Shown: piece by piece, positions 1 through 7,547 of the stretch
Numbering within the stretch: the stretch's first letter is position 1
Layout: every line of letters begins with the position of its first letter
From: Bacteroidota bacterium
GTDB taxonomy: Bacteria > Bacteroidota > Bacteroidia > Bacteroidales > JADFUO01
Direction of reading: 5' to 3'
DNA length: 40,695 bases
Assembly: GCA_030622635.1 (NCBI GenBank)
Contig: JAUXFX010000006.1
Coordinates: 1 to 40,695, forward strand
Made by a program: the position numbers and the translations under genes
Notes under the pieces: generated by a model
What the model saw: the letters and a program-made list of their open reading frames with translations, nothing else
Told to the model about the DNA's origin: nothing
Database searches by the model: none

Positions 1-2
1 TA

Positions 3-77
3 TATGCCTTGCCGAGGTTTTTAAAGCATTTTATTGACAAAGGATTTACGATTGGGAAGCTTTTAGAAGAAAATTAA
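3..77 (+). other. C-terminal fragment of an unrecognised ORF at the window edge
   Basis: An open frame enters from the left edge and ends at TAA 75-77, reading [15 protein letters not shown] and then a short tail. I do not recognise the family. It overlaps the broken ORF6N frame that follows, so it may itself be a remnant. Nothing upstream is available to judge it. Confidence 0.3.
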
Positions 78-471
78 TTAGAGTTTATTGTAATTTTGAA
101 TTTGTTTTAAAGACCACAAAGCATGAATTAATAATAATTAAAGAACTAGTAACAAATTGTGACCGGTTAGCCAGCCTTAAACATTCATCTGTAAATCCTT
201 TGGTTTTTACGGAGCAGGGTGTTGCAATGCTTTCTTCAGTATTGCGGTCGCCTAAAGCAATTGCAATTAACATTGAAATTATGAGAGCATTTGCTAAATA
301 CAGAGCTATGTTAATTGAAACCGGGACTTAAAATTTGAACTCAAAGATCTGGATGATAAAATAAATAAAGTATTCAAGTTTTTGCTTAATAAAATTGATG
401 CTTTACATCAAAATAAAATAGAAGAAAAACCAAGAAAAAGAATTGGTTATAAAAACTTTGATAATGAATAA
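38..471 (+). pseudogene. ORF6N-domain protein, 5'-truncated and frameshifted
   Basis: Frame 38-331 encodes [14 protein letters not shown] and [13 protein letters not shown] followed by [16 protein letters not shown], the conserved core of ORF6N, a DNA-binding domain typical of phage and mobile-element regulators. The frame stops at 329-331. The natural C-terminal part (FELKDLDDKINKVFKF ending PRKRIGYKNFDNE) continues in the next frame to TAA 469-471. Reading [10 protein letters not shown] across the junction restores a normal family sequence if one A was lost from the A-run at 317-320. The N-terminal segment that normally precedes the core is absent, and a TGA lies at 35-37. Both defects mark a dead gene. 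It belongs to the same decayed accessory patch as the methylase remnant that follows directly. Confidence 0.8.
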
Positions 472-620
472 TCAACAAAGAACTACAAATCACAAAATTT
501 GAAACCCATCGCCGGCAACTTCAACGTGCCGTAGACCACACAGAAAACAAAATTGATGAGTTGGTTTATGAGCTTTATGGATTGACGGAGGAGGAGATTG
601 GGATAGTGGAGGATTTATAA
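468..620 (+). pseudogene. C-terminal remnant of a restriction-modification methylase (Eco57I/TaqI-like)
   Basis: An open frame without a proper start encodes ITKFETHRRQLQRAVDHTEN and then KIDELVYELYGLTEEEIGIV, ending at TAA 618-620. The 'KIDxLVYxLYGLTEEEIxIVE' ending is characteristic of the C-terminus of large type II R-M adenine methylases with TaqI-like specificity domains in Bacteroidota. Only about 50 residues remain, so no catalytic or target-recognition region survives. It begins in another frame within the last bases of the ORF6N pseudogene, which suggests that deletion fused two former accessory genes. The family match rests on this tail alone. Confidence 0.65.
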
Positions 621-759
621 AATGATTATATTTGCTAAAAATAAATATAGCGAATGTTTATTTCTTGTATAAATGAGTTGGCAATAATTGCTAAAAAAAA
701 TAATAAGTGAAATTTTCATTAATAATTTAAAAAATTGTAAATTTGTTAAAAAACATGTT

Positions 760-921
760 ATGACAACCATTCAACTAAAAAACGCTTTAATTCAAAGGAT
801 ATCCGAGATAGAAGATATATCCTTTCTTGAAGCTATAAAAACAATATTAGAAGCAAAATCAAAAGGTACGAAATCCTTAAATTTTACATTCACAGAAATA
901 AAAGCAATACCTATTCCATAA
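760..921 (+). CDS. Small antitoxin-like protein (orphan)
   Basis: The likely product starts at ATG 760 (MTTIQLKNALIQRISEIEDI), giving 53 residues. The ORF-track start at 688 is a TTG and adds a Lys/Asn-rich stretch that looks untranslated. Small helical Bacteroidota proteins beginning 'MTTxQLKxxxIxxIxxIEDxxFLxAIxxIL' usually precede RelE/ParE-type toxins as antitoxins. No toxin ORF follows here: the next 260 bases are noncoding repeats. The C-terminus (FTFTEIKAIPIP) looks shortened relative to the usual neutralising tail. It is either a solitary antitoxin or a relic. The function is inferred from family resemblance, with no visible active residues. Confidence 0.5.
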   Translation: MTTIQLKNALIQRISEIEDISFLEAIKTILEAKSKGTKSLNFTFTEIKAIPIP

Positions 922-1070
922 AACTAAATCGCCGAATTAATAAAGAACTCCAACTACTCTCTACTTTTGTCTTCCCGATTTAGTCGGTTTGTTTTCTACT
1001 CATTTGAAAATAATTAGTCCTTATTTCCCCTATACCCTTATTCCCCCTATTTCCCTTACAACCGCAGGGC

Positions 1071-1108
1071 GTCCGTATGAAGCGAAGCAAATCCGTATGG
1101 ATGGATTT
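1071..1108 (+). repeat. Dispersed intergenic repeat (tccgtatg family)
   Basis: The sequence contains GTCCGTATGAAGCGAAGCAA and then a second TCCGTATGG. Its reverse complement recurs at about 10343-10366, and related tccgtatgg/tccatacgg units occur at 10258-10325, 32955-32966 and 33290-33300. It lies in a noncoding gap between the antitoxin-like ORF and the TPR gene. Confidence 0.6.
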
Positions 1109-1183
1109 CCCTTATTTCCTATATTTTGACATGGAAACTGACAATTATTCGGAGTAAATATTTATAATTTTATTATAATTATT

Positions 1184-3271
1184 TCACAGGCAGTATTTCT
1201 CCATCTCCTTTAAGGCGGCTTCTAAGCCGAGTTCAGCAGCTTTTTGCAAATCAACACAACCTTGATTGTTCTGTCCGGTTTTAATTTTTGACAGTCCTCT
1301 TATTGCATAAGATAATGCAAAATCAGGACTTTTTCTTATTGAAATATTCAAATCGTCAATTGCTTTTAAATAATTTTCAAGATTATAATTGGCAAATCCG
1401 CGGTAAGTATAAGGATCAGAATAACTTTTTTTAATTTTAATAGATTTATCAAAATCCTGGATCGAACTTTTAAAATCTTTCAGATTATATTTTGCAAACC
1501 CGCGTTTAAAATAAATAGTATGATGTTTTAGTCCAAGGTTCAGGGATGTATTAAAATCCTTAATTGCACTTTCAAACTTGCCCAAATCACATTTGGTATT
1601 ACCGCGGTTCGCATAAGCTTGTGCAAAATCCGGATTCAAAAAAATGGCTTTGTTGAAGTCAGTAATGGCTTTATCAGAATTACCTGATTTCCGGTAAGCA
1701 TTTCCCCTGTTATTGATAGCGATAACAAATTCAGGTTTAATTTTGATAGCTGTGTTAAAATCGCTTATTGCTAAATTAAAATATCCAAGGTTAGTATTGG
1801 CTAAACCACGATTATTAAAAGCATCAGCATAATCAGGGTTCAATTCAATAGCTCTGTTAAAATCGTTGATAGCTCCCTGATAATCTCCAGATTTTCCTTT
1901 GGCATTGCCCCTGTTATTATAAGATACCGGATTTTCAGGGTCTGATTTTATTGCTTGATTATAATCCGAAATTGCACCTGAAAGGTCTCCTGAATTGGCT
2001 TTGGCATTTCCTCGGTCGTTCCATGCCATTGTCGCTTCGGGAAATTGCTCAATAACATTGCTCCATAAAGTTATGCTGCTTTTCCATGTTTTATTTTGCT
2101 GGTATGTTAATAAACCCAGAAAAATTATATATGCAGTAAAAATTATACAAGTGATTATTTTTGTGATTTTTCCTCTTTTTAAAAGATTATTGCAGCTAAT
2201 ACCTGCTATCATAAATATTCCGACTGATGAGAGATAAATGTAACGGTCTGCCATAAAATAATTTCCATAAGGAATATTGAAAATTTTCAGAACAAAAAAT
2301 ATATTGATAATAAAAAACAATATTCCAAAAGCTATTGGTCTTGAACGCCTGATAGTAAATACCAAAACAATAATAATTGCAATTACAGGAATAATATAAA
2401 GATAGTATTGAAAAGGAAAAATTTCACCGGCTCTAACAGGATAGGGGTAAAATGCCGAGAGATTTACAGGAACAATCAATTTTATTATATATTGAATAAA
2501 TGCAAAACCCGCGAAAATAATTCTTTCAAAAAATGAATATCCTGTTTCACTCAAGTTAATCCAGAATGATTGTTGTGCCAGTCGGGCAATAAATCCAAAA
2601 ATTATCGCAGTAATAAAAAATGGTATTTTTTCAATAATGACATGTTTGCTTAAAAAATTTCTTTTTAATAAAAAATCAATAGCCGGCAATGTCAGGCATA
2701 ATGTAATTGCCTGTGATTTTGATAATACTGATAATAAAAATAACAGGAATGAAAAGATATAAAACCTGTTTTTATTATGTTCGGTATATTTAATGTAGTT
2801 TATCAGAGAAGCCAAATAAAAAAAGGTATATAGCAGGTTTTTGCGTTCGGAAATCCATGCCACGGATTCAACTCCCATAGTGCTTACGCCGAATAATAAT
2901 GCGGCAATTGTTGAAATTTTAATATTTTTAAAAAGTTTGTAAATAAACCAAAACACAAAGGAAGTATTCAATAGATGAATTAAAATATTGGTAAAATGAT
3001 ACTGTCCTGGATTTAATCCGCCTAACAAATAATCAATTGATAATGAAAGCATTGTTAACGGGTGATAGTGACCATCAAAGAAAGTGAAGAAATAATTATA
3101 AATATTTATAAAAGAAAAATGTTTTATGCCTGAATTTTCTAAAATGTATCTGTGGTCATCAAAATTTGTAAATCCATTATTAAAAGCAGGTAAATAAATA
3201 AGCAATGTAATGAATAGTATGAATGAAACAGAAAAAATAATAGTGTAATTAAATTTATTTAACTTCCTCAT
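1184..3271 (-). CDS. GT-C-like multipass membrane protein with C-terminal TPR repeats
   Basis: The protein has about 695 residues from ATG 3271. The track start at 3307 is a TTG that overlaps a promoter box, so I reject it. The first ~430 residues hold about ten hydrophobic segments. An early extracytoplasmic loop with NFDDHRYI and a HYHPLTMLSL stretch resembles bacterial GT-C proteins related to TMTC/PMT O-mannosyltransferases. The C-terminal ~270 residues are about eight TPRs of the form 'NRGNAKxxxGDxxGAIxDFNxAIxxxP', ending with a Cys near the C-terminus. The family architecture suggests a membrane glycosyltransferase or an envelope scaffold with TPRs for protein contacts. No substrate can be deduced. 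The gene is transcribed alone, divergently from DUF2795. Confidence 0.75.
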   Translation of the reverse strand: MRKLNKFNYTIIFSVSFILFITLLIYLPAFNNGFTNFDDHRYILENSGIKHFSFINIYNYFFTFFDGHYHPLTMLSLSIDYLLGGLNPGQYHFTNILIHLLNTSFVFWFIYKLFKNIKISTIAALLFGVSTMGVESVAWISERKNLLYTFFYLASLINYIKYTEHNKNRFYIFSFLLFLLSVLSKSQAITLCLTLPAIDFLLKRNFLSKHVIIEKIPFFITAIIFGFIARLAQQSFWINLSETGYSFFERIIFAGFAFIQYIIKLIVPVNLSAFYPYPVRAGEIFPFQYYLYIIPVIAIIIVLVFTIRRSRPIAFGILFFIINIFFVLKIFNIPYGNYFMADRYIYLSSVGIFMIAGISCNNLLKRGKITKIITCIIFTAYIIFLGLLTYQQNKTWKSSITLWSNVIEQFPEATMAWNDRGNAKANSGDLSGAISDYNQAIKSDPENPVSYNNRGNAKGKSGDYQGAINDFNRAIELNPDYADAFNNRGLANTNLGYFNLAISDFNTAIKIKPEFVIAINNRGNAYRKSGNSDKAITDFNKAIFLNPDFAQAYANRGNTKCDLGKFESAIKDFNTSLNLGLKHHTIYFKRGFAKYNLKDFKSSIQDFDKSIKIKKSYSDPYTYRGFANYNLENYLKAIDDLNISIRKSPDFALSYAIRGLSKIKTGQNNQGCVDLQKAAELGLEAALKEMEKYCL

Positions 3272-3303
3272 TAGACAAGGATTATGAAATATTTTATTGT
3301 AAG

Positions 3304-3312
3304 GCAAAAATA
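3304..3312 (-). promoter_or_regulatory. Bacteroidota -7 box for the TPR membrane gene
   Basis: On the minus strand this reads TATTTTTGC, an exact TAnnTTTGY -7 box, about 32 nt before ATG 3271. It supports the internal ATG over the TTG at 3307. Confidence 0.5.
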
Positions 3313-3348
3313 CAAAAATATTTTTCTTGATTTTTTTTAAAATTAAAT

Positions 3349-3357
3349 TATTTTTGC
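3349..3357 (+). promoter_or_regulatory. Bacteroidota -7 box for the DUF2795 gene
   Basis: The box TATTTTTGC matches TAnnTTTGY, with a TTG at 3327-3329 nineteen bases upstream as the -33 element. It lies 30 nt before ATG 3388. Together with the minus-strand box at 3304 it forms a compact divergent promoter pair. Confidence 0.55.
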
Positions 3358-3387
3358 AAAAAATTCAAAGCATAAAATTTTACGTAT

Positions 3388-3609
3388 ATGTATTGGACAC
3401 TTGAATTAGCATCAAAGCTCGAAGATGCACCATGGCCTGCAACAAAAGATGAATTAATTGATTTTTGTATAAGGTCGGGAGCTCCTATGGAAGTTATTGA
3501 AAACTTAAGAGAAGTAGAAGATGAGGGCGAAGCTTATGATAAAATAGAAGACCTTTGGCCCGATTATCCTACCCGTGAAGATTTCTTTTTTCACGAAGAT
3601 GAGTATTAA
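3388..3609 (+). CDS. DUF2795 family small acidic protein
   Basis: A 73-residue protein, MYWTLELASKLEDAPWPATK followed by DELIDFCIRSGAP and a very acidic C-terminus (WPDYPTREDFFFHEDEY). This matches the DUF2795 form that is conserved across Bacteroidota and usually found as a stand-alone gene. The fold is small and helical. No catalytic residues are evident and the role is unknown. The last 41 bases overlap the 3' end of rsmD on the opposite strand, so the two genes converge and may interfere at the transcript ends. A good promoter lies 30 nt upstream. Confidence 0.85.
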   Translation: MYWTLELASKLEDAPWPATKDELIDFCIRSGAPMEVIENLREVEDEGEAYDKIEDLWPDYPTREDFFFHEDEY

Positions 3610-4132
3610 AAACACTAAAATTTACCTTTCCGTATTTTCTTTGTTGTGAAAAGTGAGGCAGGTGTTCAAGTTCTGTTTTTTTTGAATGTTCAATTATCAG
3701 CCATCCTTGTTTGTTTAAAAGCTGCCGGCTGAATATCAGTTCGGGGATTTTTTCAATTCCTTCAAGGTCATAAGGCGGGTCTGCAAAAATAATATCATAA
3801 GTTTTGTTTGTAAACTTAAGGAAATTAAACACATTGGCTCTTATAATATTTATATTATCAAAATTTAGTTTTTGAACGGTTTCCTTTATAAAATCCGCAC
3901 ATTTAAAATTTTGTTCCACAGCAGTAATTTCTTTACAGTTTCTTGAGGCAAATTCATAGGAAATGTTACCGGTTCCGGCAAAAAGGTCAAGTACAACCAA
4001 TTCGTCAAAATCAAAATTATTAATTAAAATGTTGAATAAACTTTCTTTGGCTAAATCGGTTGTAGGCCTGACAGGTAAATTTTTAGGAGCAATTATTTTT
4101 CTGCTTTTATGACTGCCGCTTATAATTCGCAC
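3569..4132 (-). CDS. rsmD: 16S rRNA (guanine(966)-N(2))-methyltransferase RsmD
   Basis: This 187-residue SAM-dependent methyltransferase methylates N2 of G966 in 16S rRNA during 30S assembly. It shows the RsmD N-terminus MRIISGSHKSRKI with VRPTTDLAKESLFNIL, motif I VLDLFAGTGNISYE, and the catalytic NPPY-type motif as FADPPYDLEGIEKIPEL. The length fits the family (about 180-200). Translation starts at GTG 4132 inside the last codons of the DUF3822 gene (13-nt overlap), which implies translational coupling in a minus-strand operon of pilin-like gene, DUF3822 and rsmD. The 3' end overlaps the convergent DUF2795 gene by 41 nt. Confidence 0.93.
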   Translation of the reverse strand: MRIISGSHKSRKIIAPKNLPVRPTTDLAKESLFNILINNFDFDELVVLDLFAGTGNISYEFASRNCKEITAVEQNFKCADFIKETVQKLNFDNINIIRANVFNFLKFTNKTYDIIFADPPYDLEGIEKIPELIFSRQLLNKQGWLIIEHSKKTELEHLPHFSQQRKYGKVNFSVFNTHLREKRNLHG

Positions 4133-5013
4133 AAACTGATATTTAAAAGGTTATAATAGTAATTTGAAGGCACCTCATCTAAAACATAACTATATTTAAA
4201 GTAATCGTTTCGTTCGATAAAACTGATATTCCGGATATAGTTGAATAATATTTCGTAATAATTTGAACTTTTATTTATTTCTCCTAACAAGACCAGATCA
4301 ATGGTTTCCGGATTGAGCTTAAGTTGTTCAAGTGTGAAAATTAAAAAATAAATTAAATCTTCCTTAGTGCGGTATTTGAAAGCATTGTAATAGATAAGTT
4401 GTTTATCTTCAATAATAATGATGTCAAAATATGATGAGCGTATGTTTGTAAAAACTTTATTTTTTAAACTTTGATTTTTATGATTTATTAGCAGACTTTC
4501 AATTAAAGTGCTTGAAAAATTCGAAATTTTGTATTTGTAAAATTTGCTTCTGATCTTTTCCCTGATACAATTCGGAATTGTATAAATATTATATGCTTCA
4601 AGGTTTTTCAGTTCGTCAAAAAATATTTCTTCGTCGTGCTGGATTTTATGATTGAATTTCAGGTATGAATCTATTTCCGATTTATCAAAAAGCGGTGATG
4701 GGACAAGTGTTGATTTCTGACTTTCAAAGTTTATATTAATGGTAAAAAAAGCCCTTTTTAAAAGTTCATTTTCTGAAATAATGTTTTCAATTTCATTACA
4801 CAGTGTTTCGTAATCTTCAATTTCCTGAAAGAAATAAGATTTGATAGCAAGGTGTTTATTCCGCTCAATGTCAATAACACAAAAAGAAAATCCATCCAGC
4901 GAGAACTGAATGGATAATAAATAATCTTTATAATAATCTGAATAAGACCTTGAACTGTCTTTTGTCAGAACTTTATCAATATAATTTGCATTAGCAATAG
5001 TATGTGACGACAT
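4120..5013 (-). CDS. DUF3822 family protein
   Basis: A 297-residue protein starting MSSHTIANANYIDKVL, with DYLLSIQFSLDGFSFCVIDI followed by further alternating strand-helix segments. DUF3822 is a Bacteroidota family nearly always next to rsmD, and its ASKHA/PilM-like organisation has been noted in general terms. The pattern seen here (two similar alpha/beta halves, no signal peptide) is compatible with a cytoplasmic actin-fold protein. It lies 14 nt downstream of a gene for a single-TM pilin-like protein and overlaps rsmD by 13 nt. The function is unknown. The partner gene makes a PilM-like adaptor role conceivable, but that is inference. Confidence 0.85.
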   Translation of the reverse strand: MSSHTIANANYIDKVLTKDSSRSYSDYYKDYLLSIQFSLDGFSFCVIDIERNKHLAIKSYFFQEIEDYETLCNEIENIISENELLKRAFFTININFESQKSTLVPSPLFDKSEIDSYLKFNHKIQHDEEIFFDELKNLEAYNIYTIPNCIREKIRSKFYKYKISNFSSTLIESLLINHKNQSLKNKVFTNIRSSYFDIIIIEDKQLIYYNAFKYRTKEDLIYFLIFTLEQLKLNPETIDLVLLGEINKSSNYYEILFNYIRNISFIERNDYFKYSYVLDEVPSNYYYNLLNISLCEL

Positions 5014-5027
5014 CTAACATATAGTTG

Positions 5028-5630
5028 TTAAAATTCCCAGTTTCCGTCGGTAGAAGCTTCCGTCATTGAACCTAATTTTAAGCCGGGGAACCTGTCAATT
5101 TCTTTTTTTGATTTTATCAGATTTATAATCAACTGCCTATCTAATCCCTTTAAAAAATATTCATAAAGAGCAGAAATTTCAAAAACATTAATTTTAACTC
5201 TACCTTGTTCAATTTCTCCTGCATTTATTTCAAATTCTATAGTATCGGTAAAAGGAATAAACCGGATTTCATCAATAACAAAGTTGAGGCGTTTACCGAA
5301 AAGTGAATCCCCAACATTAATATAGCCAATAGTGTCATTGATTGTTTTTGTAAAAGTAGTGTCTTCAGGGTCAGGGATAATATTTACCACAGGAATTTCG
5401 CCGGTATGTAAAAATTCAATCAACGAGTCAAAAGAAGCAGTGTATTTGTTGTTTATTGTCCGGTAAATCATCTGACTTGTTCTAATGTCTTTAAGCTGTT
5501 GAATGACTTCCAGTTCGCGTATTTTTTTTTCTTTTTTAAATCTAACGGGTTCTAAAATACTCTCATATACAAAGTATGCCAGTAAAATTATTACAATTGC
5601 TAAAACGATTTTGATGATATTATTTTTCAT
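5028..5630 (-). CDS. Membrane-anchored pilin-like hypothetical protein
   Basis: A 200-residue protein with one N-terminal hydrophobic helix (IIKIVLAIVIILLAYFVYES). It is followed by a charged amphipathic helix (VRFKKEKKIRELEVIQQLKD) and then IRTSQMIYRTINNKYTASFD, a layout like that of type IV pilin and pseudopilin subunits. No prepilin peptidase site (G^FxxxE) is visible before the helix. The rest is a globular beta-rich extracytoplasmic part ending in GNWEF. It is the first gene of the operon with DUF3822 and rsmD and has its own promoter box 24 nt upstream of ATG 5630. It is conserved in this position in Bacteroidota, and its function is unknown. Confidence 0.7.
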   Translation of the reverse strand: MKNNIIKIVLAIVIILLAYFVYESILEPVRFKKEKKIRELEVIQQLKDIRTSQMIYRTINNKYTASFDSLIEFLHTGEIPVVNIIPDPEDTTFTKTINDTIGYINVGDSLFGKRLNFVIDEIRFIPFTDTIEFEINAGEIEQGRVKINVFEISALYEYFLKGLDRQLIINLIKSKKEIDRFPGLKLGSMTEASTDGNWEF

Positions 5631-5653
5631 AACGAATTATTTTTTATGTGAAT

Positions 5654-5662
5654 GCAAATTTA
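5654..5662 (-). promoter_or_regulatory. -7 box for the pilin-like/DUF3822/rsmD operon
   Basis: On the minus strand this reads TAAATTTGC (TAnnTTTGY), 23 nt before ATG 5630, with a TTG seventeen bases upstream. Confidence 0.5.
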
Positions 5663-5711
5663 TAAAAATATTTTAATAACAAGATTTTTTTGTAAAGAAA
5701 TAAATTTTTTG

Positions 5712-5719
5712 TATCTTGC
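5712..5719 (+). promoter_or_regulatory. -7 box for the GYD-domain gene
   Basis: TATCTTGC is a near match to TAnnTTTG with one base missing. A TTTG at 5689-5692 lies nineteen bases upstream. It forms a divergent pair with the minus-strand box at 5654-5662. Confidence 0.4.
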
Positions 5720-5760
5720 AATTTCATTTTTAATAAATTTATTAATAACAGGAGGTGATA

Positions 5761-6057
5761 ATGCAAACATACATTTTAATGACCAAATTATCGCCCGATC
5801 TTTCAAAACAAATGAAAGACAGGGCAAAAATAGGTAGAAACTGGCTTGAACATGTTAAGGAAAAATGTCCGGAAGTCAAATTTATTGCTCATTATGCAAT
5901 ATTAGGACAATATGATTTTCTTGACATTTATGAAGCACCCAACGAAGAAGTAGCTGCTAAAGTATCAATGATTAGTCAGGCAAACGGAGCATTTCATGCT
6001 GAAAGCTTGCCCGCAATTCCTTACAAGCGGTTTCTTGAACTTGCTGATGAAATATAA
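5761..6057 (+). CDS. GYD domain-containing protein
   Basis: A 99-residue protein, MQTYILMTKLSPDLSKQMKD then AKIGRNWLEHVKEKCPEVKF and HYAILGQYDFLDIYEAP. The GQYDFLDIYEAP segment is the GYD signature of this small ferredoxin-like (dimeric alpha-beta barrel) family. Members are stand-alone and have no established biochemical role. The ATG at 5761 is chosen over the GTG at 5755 because a strong GGAGGTG ribosome site sits 5 nt before it and includes that GTG. A divergent promoter is shared with the pilin-like operon. A 22-codon ORF with an equally strong ribosome site follows 31 nt downstream and may be cotranscribed. Confidence 0.88.
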   Translation: MQTYILMTKLSPDLSKQMKDRAKIGRNWLEHVKEKCPEVKFIAHYAILGQYDFLDIYEAPNEEVAAKVSMISQANGAFHAESLPAIPYKRFLELADEI

Positions 6058-6088
6058 AATTTCATTAATCTAAACATAGGAGGGGAAT

Positions 6089-6157
6089 ATGTTTCGTGGA
6101 ATTTTATGTGTTTATATTCTTTTAGTTAATTTATTTTCTGCTACTTATAAATTTTAG
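6089..6157 (+). CDS. Possible 22-residue hydrophobic small protein
   Basis: ATG 6089 follows an AGGAGGGG sequence at 6078-6085. The frame reads MFRGILCVYILLVNLFSATYKF and then TAG 6155-6157. The product would be a single hydrophobic segment, like a signal peptide or a small membrane protein. The strong Shine-Dalgarno match is unusual because Bacteroidota rarely depend on one. It could instead be the surviving start of a truncated gene, since the next 75 bases hold no continuing frame. Confidence 0.4.
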   Translation: MFRGILCVYILLVNLFSATYKF

Positions 6158-6235
6158 AAAAATTCATATTCAGAAATTAGATATTTGAAATTAGGCTGTT
6201 AAAATAAGTTTTTTTCAAATTTCGAATTTCGAATT

Positions 6236-6685
6236 TCAAATTTCATTATATTTAGGTATTTTTTTTAGAAAGTTGTAAGTTTTATTTATAAAGTCAATAC
6301 GGCAGCAATAATGGATTATTCCATTTGTAACAATCAGATAATCCACTTGTAAAGTCATATTATATCTTGCAATCTGGTCAAAAGTTTTTTGTGTAATTTT
6401 AACTTCCGGTGCTTTGCACTCAACAATCAATTTTGGCGTGCCTTTATTTGTATAAACAACCACATCAGCGCGTTTTTGCATTTGGTTAAGAGATAAACTT
6501 TTTTCTACAATAATTAATGATTCCGGGAAATTTTTTTCATGAATCAGGTATTCAATAAAATTTTGTCTTACCCACTCCTCTGGTGTCAGTGCAACATATT
6601 TTTTCCTGAACCGGTCGAATATCTCAAGCTTTTGATTGCTTTTTCTTATCTTAAAATTGTATTCCGGAAGATTTAATTTATACAT
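6236..6685 (-). CDS. HsdR_N_2-type nuclease-fold protein
   Basis: A 149-residue protein matching the type I restriction R-subunit N-terminal domain family (HSDR_N_2). It carries the PD-(D/E)xK residues: Asp in KRADVVVYTNKG, and Glu-x-Lys in LIVECKAPEVKITQKTFDQI. The stand-alone short form, beginning MYKLNLPEYNFKIRKSNQ and including TPEEWVRQNFIEYLI, is common in Bacteroidota next to amn or holA and is not part of an R-M system. The function is unknown, and nuclease activity is only suggested by the motif. It is divergent from amn. Its -7 box almost touches the start codon. Confidence 0.82.
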   Translation of the reverse strand: MYKLNLPEYNFKIRKSNQKLEIFDRFRKKYVALTPEEWVRQNFIEYLIHEKNFPESLIIVEKSLSLNQMQKRADVVVYTNKGTPKLIVECKAPEVKITQKTFDQIARYNMTLQVDYLIVTNGIIHYCCRIDFINKTYNFLKKIPKYNEI

Positions 6686-6688
6686 AAT

Positions 6689-6697
6689 TCAAAGGTA
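6689..6697 (-). promoter_or_regulatory. -7 box for the HsdR_N-like gene
   Basis: On the minus strand this reads TACCTTTGA (TAnnTTTG), only 3 nt before ATG 6685, so the transcript would be leaderless or nearly so. Confidence 0.4.
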
Positions 6698-6735
6698 ATA
6701 TTTATTTTAAATTCTTTATTTAAAGTAAAAAAAAT

Positions 6736-6744
6736 TAAATTTGC
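6736..6744 (+). promoter_or_regulatory. -7 box for amn-holA
   Basis: TAAATTTGC (TAnnTTTGY) lies 17 nt before ATG 6762 and covers the TTG proposed by the ORF track at 6741, which therefore should not be the start. No convincing -33 element is visible. Confidence 0.45.
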
Positions 6745-6761
6745 GTGAAATTATAAAAAAT

Positions 6762-7547
6762 ATGAAAACTAAAGATGAAATTATTAAAAACTGGTTACCA
6801 CGCTACACAGGAACTGAACTTGATGATTTTGGCGAATATATAATTTTAACAAATTTCATTAATTATGTTGAGCTGTTTGCCGAATGGAATAATGTAGAAA
6901 TACATGGTAAAAATAAGCCAATGCCCAATGCCACGGCAAAAAATATAACTATAATCGAGTTTGGGATGGGCAGTGCTAATGCAGCAACAATAATGGATTT
7001 GTTAGGTGCTGTTTCACCTAAAGCTTGTTTATTTTTAGGCAAATGTGGAGGATTAAAGAAAAAGAATAAATTAGGCGATTTGATTTTACCAATTGCTGCA
7101 ATAAGAGGAGAAGGAACATCAAATGATTATTTTCCTGAAAAAGTACCTGCTTTGCCTTCTTTTAATTTACAGAAAGCAATTTCAACTACAATTCGCGATT
7201 ATAAACGGGATTACTGGACAGGAACTGTTTATACAACAAACAGAAGAGTTTGGGAACATGATGAAGAGTTTAAAAAGTACCTAAGAAAAACACGAAGCAT
7301 GGCAATTGACCTGGAAACTGCAACGATTTTTATTGTTGGTTTTGCCAATGAAATACCAACAGGTGCTTTGCTGTTGGTTTCTGACCAGCCAATGATTTCC
7401 GAAGGTGTTAAAACCGAAGAAAGTGACCGGAAAATCTCGGAAAAATTTGTTGAAGAACATCTTAAAATTGGTATTGATTCATTAAACCAGCTAATAAATA
7501 AAGGAGAAACAGTTAAGCATCTTTATTTTGATTATTATGAAATTTAA
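6762..7547 (+). CDS. amn: AMP nucleosidase (short Bacteroidota form)
   Basis: The 261-residue cytoplasmic enzyme hydrolyses AMP to adenine and ribose 5-phosphate and helps balance the adenylate pool. The nucleoside phosphorylase/MTAN fold is visible: IIEFGMGSANAATIMDLL, CLFLGKCGGLKKKNKLGDL, the MAIDLETATIF segment that contacts the ribose, and LLLVSDQPM with the general-acid Asp region. The long N-terminal regulatory domain of the E. coli enzyme is absent, as is usual in Bacteroidota. ATG 6762 is preferred over TTG 6741 because a promoter box covers the latter. The stop overlaps the holA start by 11 nt, so the two are translationally coupled. Confidence 0.9.
   Translation: MKTKDEIIKNWLPRYTGTELDDFGEYIILTNFINYVELFAEWNNVEIHGKNKPMPNATAKNITIIEFGMGSANAATIMDLLGAVSPKACLFLGKCGGLKKKNKLGDLILPIAAIRGEGTSNDYFPEKVPALPSFNLQKAISTTIRDYKRDYWTGTVYTTNRRVWEHDEEFKKYLRKTRSMAIDLETATIFIVGFANEIPTGALLLVSDQPMISEGVKTEESDRKISEKFVEEHLKIGIDSLNQLINKGETVKHLYFDYYEI

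Noticed and set aside
85-273. 62-residue minus-strand ORF
   Set aside because: It is a shadow of the ORF6N pseudogene, whose plus-strand reading gives a clear domain match.
6236-6685. Part of a type I restriction system
   Set aside because: Only the HsdR N-terminal-like domain is present; no helicase, HsdM or HsdS genes are near, and the short stand-alone form is common in Bacteroidota.
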